64,000 nucleotides of DNA from Dechloromonas denitrificans (lineage in GTDB: Bacteria > Pseudomonadota > Gammaproteobacteria > Burkholderiales > Rhodocyclaceae). Positions 58,312-64,000 of this stretch are shown here, piece after piece. How positions within the stretch are numbered: position 1 is the stretch's first letter; the number at the start of each line of letters is the position of its first letter. The stretch spans positions 3,286,001-3,350,000 of the forward strand of contig NZ_CP075185.1 of the NCBI RefSeq assembly GCF_020510685.1, in the 5' to 3' direction. The translations under genes and the position numbers were made by a program. A model generated the notes under the pieces. The model was not told the origin of the DNA. It searched no databases and saw only the letters and a program-made list of their open reading frames with translations.

Positions 58312-58950
58312 TCAGGAGTTTTCTAGAACGATGGCCTCTATCGTGCCGGCGACGTCCTTGCAACGATCGCTGACCGACTCGAGCAGTTCGTAGATTTCCT
58401 TCATCTTGACCACCTGGCGCACATCCGGCTCCTCGCGGAAGAGCTTCGACATGGCTTCGCGCAGCATGCGATCGGCGTCGGATTCGAGATCGGTGATCTC
58501 GTGGCAATGTTTCAGAATGGCCGGCGCATTTTCCATGCTGTGCAGCAGCTTGACGGCCGCCTGCACGCACCGACAGCAACGCTCGGTGACATCGGCCAGC
58601 AGCTTGGCTTCGGCCGGCACGCTATGAACGTCGTAGAGGGCCATCGATTCGGCAACATCCTGGATGATGTCAAGGATGTCGTCCATGCCATTGATCAGCT
58701 GATGAATCTCGTCGCGATCAAAGGGCGTAATGAATGAGGTATGCAACTGCGCCAGCGTGCTGTGAGTAATTTCATCCGCCTTGCGCTCTATCACGTCGAT
58801 ATCGTCCGCGTGCTTTTCAGCATGCTCCGGCGCATCGACCAGCGCCTCGATCAACCCCGACAACGCCTTGCCGCCCTGCACAATCAACTCGGCGTGCGCG
58901 TTGAAAAGATCGAAATACTTGCCCTCCCTGGGCATCAAGCGACCGAACAT
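58312..58950 (-). CDS. DUF47 family protein, PhoU-like partner of the phosphate transporter
   Basis: The 212-residue helical protein has the PhoU-like repeat pattern with paired E/D-x-x-x-D segments, such as HADDIDVIERKADEI and EITDLESDADRM, that bind metal clusters in this family. DUF47 genes nearly always precede pit genes, and the two share a transcript here (14-base gap). The role is thought to be to control phosphate transport. It starts at ATG 58950 and is divergent from the small gene at 59056. Confidence 0.95.
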   Translation of the reverse strand: MFGRLMPREGKYFDLFNAHAELIVQGGKALSGLIEALVDAPEHAEKHADDIDVIERKADEITHSTLAQLHTSFITPFDRDEIHQLINGMDDILDIIQDVAESMALYDVHSVPAEAKLLADVTERCCRCVQAAVKLLHSMENAPAILKHCHEITDLESDADRMLREAMSKLFREEPDVRQVVKMKEIYELLESVSDRCKDVAGTIEAIVLENS

Positions 58951-59055
58951 GACAGTCCTGTGAAGTTATTGTGACAGCCGAGCATTCTACCACGCACGAC
59001 CAATGCCCCCACGCGCCAGCCGCCTTGCCAAGCGAGCTTGCCGCTAAAATGGCGC

Positions 59056-59388
59056 ATGATGCGCAACAACCTGCCGGCCGACATTTTCGGCGACCCCTTT
59101 CTTCTCGAGGCCTTGCCGCTGCCGCGCCAGCCGGCCGGCTATGCCGTGCAATGCCTCGACACCGATACCCTGCTCGACCGGGTTTCCGGAAACTTCCTGC
59201 CGGTTCGCTCGGCCGAGTTGCAGGGCCTGTTCGCCACCTTCGCGGAGGCCCATGCCGCCGCCGGTGCCTGGGTCCAGATTCATTGCCCACCGCCGGCCGA
59301 TCACCACCTGGCGATTGTCCCGGCCGGTTTCGATCCGCTACTCAAGCGCCACGTATTGATCTATGGCGTACTCTGCGGCCGCCCCTGA
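59056..59388 (+). CDS. Hypothetical protein
   Basis: The 110-residue protein starts at one of two near-adjacent ATGs (59056 or 59059). It has a mixed alpha/beta look, with HCPPPADHHLAIVP and FDPLLKRHVLIYG near the C-terminus. No known motif or membrane segment is seen and I do not recognise it. It may be co-transcribed with the aldo/keto reductase gene 27 bases later. No ribosome site is clear. Confidence 0.6.
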   Translation: MMRNNLPADIFGDPFLLEALPLPRQPAGYAVQCLDTDTLLDRVSGNFLPVRSAELQGLFATFAEAHAAAGAWVQIHCPPPADHHLAIVPAGFDPLLKRHVLIYGVLCGRP

Positions 59389-59415
59389 TTTCTTGCCTTT
59401 ATCTGGAGATATGCG

Positions 59416-60462
59416 ATGACCCCGTTCCAAAAACGCCAACTCGGCACCAGCGATCTGGTCGTCCCGGAAGTTTGCCTGGGCACCATGACCTTCGGCGAAC
59501 AGACCGCTGAAGCCGACGCTCATGCCCAGCTCGACTACGCGCTGGCCGCCGGCATCAACTTCATCGACACCGCCGAGATGTACGCCGTACCGCCACGCGC
59601 CGAAACCTGCGGCGCCTCGGAAAGCATCGTCGGCCGCTGGCTGGCCGGCCAGCAGCGCGACCGGATCCTGCTGGCCACCAAGGTCGCCGGACCGGCGCGC
59701 AACCTGTCGTGGATCCGCAACGGCCCGACCGCCATGGACCGGGCCAATATCCGGGCGGCTATCGAAGGCTCGCTGCGCCGCCTGCAAACCGACTACGTGG
59801 ACCTTTATCAACTGCATTGGCCGGAACGCAACCAGCCGATGTTCGGCCAATGGCAGTTCGAGCCGGAGAATGAGCGCGCAGGCACATCGATCCGCGAACA
59901 ACTGGAGGCACTCGGCGAACTGGTCAAGGAAGGCAAGATTCGTTACGTCGGCGTTTCCAACGAACACCCGTGGGGCATCATGCAGTTTGCCAAACTGGCC
60001 GACGAACTCGGTCTGCCACGCATCGTCACGACGCAGAATTCCTACCATCTGCTCAACCGGACTTTCGAAACCGGCCTGGCGGAAGTCTGCCACCGCGAAC
60101 GGGTCGGCCTGCTCGCCTACTCGCCGCTGGCCTTCGGCCACCTGACCGGCAAGTATCTGAACGACCCGGCGGCCACCGGCCGCCTGAGCCAGTGGCCGAG
60201 TTTCGGTCAGCGTTACACCAAGCCCAACGTACTGCCGGCAACCCGCACCTATGCCGAGCTGGCTCACCAGCACGGCTTGACCCCGACCCAGCTCGCCCTT
60301 GGCTTTGTCCGCTCGCGCTGGTTCGTCGCCAGCACCATCATCGGCGCCTCGTCGCTCACCCAGCTCAAGGAAACGCTGCCGGCAACGCAAACGCCAATGC
60401 CGGCCGAACTGCTCGCCGCGATCGACGCCATTCATCTGCGCTACACCAACCCGGCCCCATGA
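59416..60462 (+). CDS. Aldo/keto reductase, Tas-like
   Basis: The 348-residue protein has the AKR catalytic residues (FIDTAEMYAV with Asp and Tyr, ATKVAG with Lys, and LYQLHWPER with His). Long insertions such as GPARNLSWIRNG match the Tas/YghZ-like group. It would reduce carbonyls with NADPH. It starts at ATG 59416 after CTGGAGAT. Its TGA overlaps the ATG of the DUF455 gene (ATGA), so they are co-translated. Confidence 0.95.
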   Translation: MTPFQKRQLGTSDLVVPEVCLGTMTFGEQTAEADAHAQLDYALAAGINFIDTAEMYAVPPRAETCGASESIVGRWLAGQQRDRILLATKVAGPARNLSWIRNGPTAMDRANIRAAIEGSLRRLQTDYVDLYQLHWPERNQPMFGQWQFEPENERAGTSIREQLEALGELVKEGKIRYVGVSNEHPWGIMQFAKLADELGLPRIVTTQNSYHLLNRTFETGLAEVCHRERVGLLAYSPLAFGHLTGKYLNDPAATGRLSQWPSFGQRYTKPNVLPATRTYAELAHQHGLTPTQLALGFVRSRWFVASTIIGASSLTQLKETLPATQTPMPAELLAAIDAIHLRYTNPAP

Positions 60463-61277
60463 CCTCTCCCCTCTTTCCGGCGCTGGCCGAGGCGCTGGCC
60501 TGCAGTGCAATCGAGCAAAAGCTGGCCCTGACGGCCGCCCTCGAGGCCGACTGGCAGGCTGGCAAGCTCGACCACCTGGACGATGCCCCGGTCGCGCTAA
60601 GCGTCGGCCGCCCGGCGCAACCGCAACTGGTGCCGCACACCCAGTTACGCCAGCGCAGCCCGCAAACCACCGAAGGGCGCGCCAGCCTGCTGCATGCCAT
60701 CGTTCATATCGAATTTACGGCGATCAATCTGGCACTCGATCATGCCGCCCGTTTTCGCGGTCTGCCGGCCCGTTATTACGCCGACTGGATCGGCGTCGCA
60801 GCAGAAGAAGCCCATCACTTCACCATCCTGCGCGAACGCCTGCGGGCGCTTGGTCACGAATACGGCGATTTCCCAGCGCATGGCGGGCTATCGGCAATGG
60901 CCGAGCGCACCGGGCATGATGTCCTCGCCCGCATGGCCCTGGTTCCCCGACTGCTCGAAGCGCGCGGCCTGGATGCGACACCGCCGATTCAGAAAAAGCT
61001 CGAGGCTTGCGGCGATACGGCGAGCGCCCGGGTGCTCGACATCATCCTGCATGACGAAATCGGTCATGTCGGCCTCGGCGACACCTGGTTTCGCCACCTC
61101 TGCGCCGAACGCGGGCGGGAACCGGAAAGCACCTATCGCCAGCTGATCGCCGAGTACCAGGCGCCCTGGCCGCAGGCCCCGTTAAATCGGCAGGCGCGCC
61201 TGGCTGCCGGCTTTTCCTCCGGCGAACTGACTGCCCTGCTGACGGGCCGGCAACCAGGCGAGCAGCGCGGCATATAG
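60459..61277 (+). CDS. DUF455 family ferritin-like protein
   Basis: The 272-residue protein matches DUF455, a ferritin-like diiron family. Potential metal ligands are visible in [29 protein letters not shown] and [10 protein letters not shown]. The function is unknown; a diiron oxygenase or stress role is possible. It starts at ATG 60459, overlapping the aldo/keto reductase stop. Its last 96 bases overlap the 3' end of the hybrid kinase gene on the opposite strand; both reading frames keep conserved coding quality up to their stops. Confidence 0.92.
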   Translation: MTSPLFPALAEALACSAIEQKLALTAALEADWQAGKLDHLDDAPVALSVGRPAQPQLVPHTQLRQRSPQTTEGRASLLHAIVHIEFTAINLALDHAARFRGLPARYYADWIGVAAEEAHHFTILRERLRALGHEYGDFPAHGGLSAMAERTGHDVLARMALVPRLLEARGLDATPPIQKKLEACGDTASARVLDIILHDEIGHVGLGDTWFRHLCAERGREPESTYRQLIAEYQAPWPQAPLNRQARLAAGFSSGELTALLTGRQPGEQRGI

Positions 61278-63998
61278 CAGATCCGGATTGACCGGCTTGG
61301 CGACATGGGCATCCATGCCGGCAGCCAGGCAGATGGCGACATCTTCCTCGTAGGCATTGGCGGTCAAGGCCAGAATCGGCAGCTCCCTCCCACCCGGCAG
61401 TTGGCGAATCTGCCGCGTCGCCTCGAGGCCGTCCATCACCGGCATCTGCACATCCATCAGGATCAGGTCGTAATGGCCGGCGGCGACTTTGGCCAGGGCC
61501 TGACTGCCATCTTCGACGACATCGAGCTGCAATTCGACGGCTTCCAGAAGCTCCTGCGCCACCTCGCGATTGATCTCGTTATCTTCGGCCAGCAGAACGC
61601 GCTGTCCGGCATGCCGCTCAAGCAGCAAGCGCTCGACCGCCGCCGGCCCGACCACCGCGGCCGGAGAATTCGGCTGCAACAGACCGTTCAGAGTGTCGTA
61701 GAGGCGGACCGGTGCAACGGGTTTGGCGATCGCGGCATGGAAGCCGGCGGCCGCCCAGCGCTCGCCATCCATTTCATGGTCGTAAGCGACCGCCAGCAGG
61801 TAGGCCGGCCGATGCTGCAAAACCATCGTCCCCAGGCGAAGCGCCATCTGGAATCCATCCAGCCCCGGCATCCGCCAGTCGCAGCAGACGACCTCAAAGG
61901 GATCGCCATCGCGGTCGCCTTCGGCGATGCACGCCAGGCCGACTTCGCCCGTCGCCGCCTGATCGACCCGCAGACCCAGCCGGGCCAGCATATCGGCCAG
62001 CACCTGACGAGCCACCGGGTGGTCATCAACAACCAGTGCCCGCTGCCCGGCCAGCGCCGGCAAGACTGGCCGGACCGCCTGACGGCTCCGGTCACAGCCG
62101 AGGCAGGCGGTAAACCAGAACACGCTGCCTTTGCCCGGCTCGCTATCGACCCCGATTTGCCCCCCCATCATGTTGGCCAGACGCCGGCTGATGGCTAGCC
62201 CGAGACCGGTTCCGCCATATTTCCGGGTGGTCGAACTATCCGCCTGCTCGAAGGCCGAAAACAGGCGGGGAATGGCTTCCGCCGGAATGCCGACCCCGGT
62301 ATCGCTGACCTCGAAGCGCACCACAAGCTGATCGCCCCGGTCCTCGACGATGCGGGCACGGATGATGATCGCCCCATGCTCGGTGAATTTGATGGCATTA
62401 CTGGCGAAGTTGAGCAGAATCTGCCCGAGCCGCAACTGATCGCCATGGAAGGTGCCAGCCAGTTCCGGCGCGACGTCCCGCACCAGCTCGATGCCCTTGG
62501 CACTGGTCCGCTCGGCGATCATGCCGCACACTGCGTCGAACACCTTGTCCAGCTCGAAACGGGCGTACTCCAAGTGCAGCTTGCCGGCCTCGATCTTGGA
62601 AATATCCAGCACGTCGTTAATGATCGACAGCAAGTGGCTGGCGGCACCGTCAATCTTCTCCAGCCGCTCGATGTGCCGGGTATCGGAAAGCTCCTTGCGC
62701 AGCAAGTGGGTCAGACCGACGATGGCGTTCATCGGCGTGCGGATTTCATGGCTCATATTGGCCAGGAATGAGCTCTTCGAAAGATTGGCCCGCTCCGCCA
62801 CGTCGCGAGCCATGGCCAGGGCGTCGTTGGCTTCGGCCAGATCGTGCGTGCGCTGCGCCACCTTCTGATCCAGCTCGCCGGCCCATTGCCGCAGCGCCGT
62901 GGTCTGCTCGCCGATCGTATCGAGCAACTGATCGAACAAATGGCCGAGGCGGACCAGTTCATCGTCACCCGGCATCTCGCCGACCCGGGTCTGCATCCGG
63001 CCCTCGCTTACCGAGCGCATCGCCGACTCCAGGCGGGCCAGCGGATGGAGTACGCCACGAGCCAGCCACCAGGCCGCCCCGGTGGCCAGCGCAACGGCAA
63101 CCGCCAACGAAAAAACAAGAATCCCGAAGGCCTGCCAGCGGAAAGCCGCAAACGGCGCTTCGGGAATACCGACATAAAGGGCACCAATGCTCCGGCCGCT
63201 GTAGTCGACGACCGGCTCGTAACCGGTCAGCGCCCAGTGATCGACGACGAAGGCGCGGCGCAACCAGGTCTCGCCCCGGTCCACCACTGCCTCCTTCACC
63301 TCCTGCGAAACGCGCGTGCCAATCGCCCGCTCGCCTCCGGGCAGCCGGACGCTGGTGGCAATCCGCACATCGTCGAGAAAGAGCGTCACCATGCCGCCCG
63401 CCCCGAGCTGCCGCAAGCCGCTGGCCGAGACGATCTCGGCGACATAGTCGATAAACTTTTCGTGGCGGTTCAGCAGAAACCCGCCAACCACCGTCGCGAT
63501 GATCTTCCCCGCTTCGTCCCGCATCGGCACGGCCGTAACGACCATCAAGCCGCGCAATTCGTCGGTCCGCAAACTGGGGGTGGCGTGCGGCGTATCGACC
63601 AGACGGATATGCGCCTGGCTGGGCAATTTTCCGGACAGGCGCAGCATTTTGTCGGGCGTCAGCACCTCCAGCCCGGCCAGCGCCTTGCCGCTAAGCAAGG
63701 CGTCGCGAATGATCGGCAGATCGACATAGGGATCGCCGGCGACCTGGCTTTCGCTAGCTGCCAGCACGCCCCCCAGCGGATCGAGAATGGCGAGAAAGTC
63801 AAAACCGATGTTTTCCTGGCGGGAGGCCAGCACGTCGGGCAGCGCCACATCGTCGACATCGCCCTTGAGCAAGCCGCGAATCCGCCGCGAATTCGCCAGA
63901 CTGCGGGCCGAAAGCATCGCCTCGTTCTCGATATGCTGCAGATGGGCGCGGGCCATCGCCAAATCGCCGTGTACCTTGTTCAGCAGCAGGCGGTCGGA
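61182..63998 (-). CDS. Hybrid sensor histidine kinase with two receiver domains (5' end outside window)
   Basis: At least 938 residues are encoded and the frame is open at the right edge, so the N-terminus is missing. In order: a periplasmic double-Cache-like domain, a membrane segment (encoded near 63045-63125), a HAMP linker, HisKA with NMSHEIRTP, HATPase, a first receiver domain (about 61990-62060 onward, CDWRMPG) and a second receiver domain (LILMDVQMP). The domain layout fits BarA/TorS-type phosphorelays, but no HPt domain is present in the visible part. The 3' end overlaps the DUF455 gene by 96 bases. Confidence 0.93.
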   Translation of the reverse strand, partial: SDRLLLNKVHGDLAMARAHLQHIENEAMLSARSLANSRRIRGLLKGDVDDVALPDVLASRQENIGFDFLAILDPLGGVLAASESQVAGDPYVDLPIIRDALLSGKALAGLEVLTPDKMLRLSGKLPSQAHIRLVDTPHATPSLRTDELRGLMVVTAVPMRDEAGKIIATVVGGFLLNRHEKFIDYVAEIVSASGLRQLGAGGMVTLFLDDVRIATSVRLPGGERAIGTRVSQEVKEAVVDRGETWLRRAFVVDHWALTGYEPVVDYSGRSIGALYVGIPEAPFAAFRWQAFGILVFSLAVAVALATGAAWWLARGVLHPLARLESAMRSVSEGRMQTRVGEMPGDDELVRLGHLFDQLLDTIGEQTTALRQWAGELDQKVAQRTHDLAEANDALAMARDVAERANLSKSSFLANMSHEIRTPMNAIVGLTHLLRKELSDTRHIERLEKIDGAASHLLSIINDVLDISKIEAGKLHLEYARFELDKVFDAVCGMIAERTSAKGIELVRDVAPELAGTFHGDQLRLGQILLNFASNAIKFTEHGAIIIRARIVEDRGDQLVVRFEVSDTGVGIPAEAIPRLFSAFEQADSSTTRKYGGTGLGLAISRRLANMMGGQIGVDSEPGKGSVFWFTACLGCDRSRQAVRPVLPALAGQRALVVDDHPVARQVLADMLARLGLRVDQAATGEVGLACIAEGDRDGDPFEVVCCDWRMPGLDGFQMALRLGTMVLQHRPAYLLAVAYDHEMDGERWAAAGFHAAIAKPVAPVRLYDTLNGLLQPNSPAAVVGPAAVERLLLERHAGQRVLLAEDNEINREVAQELLEAVELQLDVVEDGSQALAKVAAGHYDLILMDVQMPVMDGLEATRQIRQLPGGRELPILALTANAYEEDVAICLAAGMDAHVAKPVNPDLLYAALLAWLPARQQGSQFAGGKAGSQARLPI

Positions 63999-64000
63999 AT

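Overview
The window is GC-rich, densely coded chromosomal DNA. The set of families points to a betaproteobacterium of the Rhodocyclales, close to Dechloromonas/Azonexus; this is an inference, since the window holds no rRNA or other marker that would settle it. Supporting hints are the pepA-holC-valS order, separate isocitrate lyase, malate synthase A and ICDH kinase genes, a three-gene pnt transhydrogenase, soxYZ, a PEP-CTERM protein and many sensor/chemotaxis genes. No rRNA, tRNA, CRISPR array, intact insertion sequence or prophage was recognised.

Layout. 1-4.9 kb: pepA (partial), holC, a small acidic protein, valS and a membrane protein. 4.9-8.4 kb (minus): BepA-like M48 protease, TusA-like carrier and a fused PabB-PabC. 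8.4-9.8 kb: moaC, soxY, soxZ. 9.8-13.4 kb: cold-shock gene divergent from clpS-clpA, then rraA. 13.4-20 kb: isocitrate lyase, a PEP-CTERM protein with a sigma-54-type promoter, a LysR regulator with YbaN, a haloacid dehalogenase and malate synthase A. 20-25.6 kb is the accessory segment: an alpha/beta-hydrolase remnant, an 888-residue protein with a MACPF pore-former signature, a doubtful TPR remnant, a membrane-anchored Mrr-like nuclease and a divergent winged-helix/PD-(D/E)XK-like protein. 25.6-29.6 kb: MarR-GNAT fusion with a long operator-like inverted repeat, aldo/keto reductase, SDR and LysR. 29.6-41 kb: c-heme diguanylate cyclase behind a perfect FNR/ANR-type box, lrgAB, a PAS histidine kinase with FixJ-type regulator, MFS carrier, exported ankyrin protein, TonB-like protein and an sCache chemoreceptor. 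41-52.4 kb: murI, hybrid kinase, icd divergent from aceK, pntAA-pntAB-pntB and a second MCP. 52.4-64 kb: coaBC-dut, radC, rpmB-rpmG, dsbB, greB with a coupled small gene, ydcH-like gene, pit with its DUF47 partner, aldo/keto reductase, DUF455 protein and a second hybrid kinase running off the window.

How the genes fit. A central-carbon theme recurs. Isocitrate lyase and malate synthase form the glyoxylate bypass; Icd and AceK set the isocitrate branch point; Pnt balances NADPH made by Icd. The haloacid dehalogenase next to malate synthase could feed glycolate/glyoxylate into the same node. Signalling is heavy: three histidine kinases, one GGDEF enzyme, two MCPs and three LysR/MarR regulators.

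The most unusual item is the MACPF-domain protein at 20597-23263. It has a SAM-like N-terminus, a coiled coil, the MACPF signature and a C-terminal region with two Asp-box-like repeats, and it lacks a signal peptide. It sits between gene remnants and nuclease-like genes, so an accessory conflict or toxin role is plausible but unproven.
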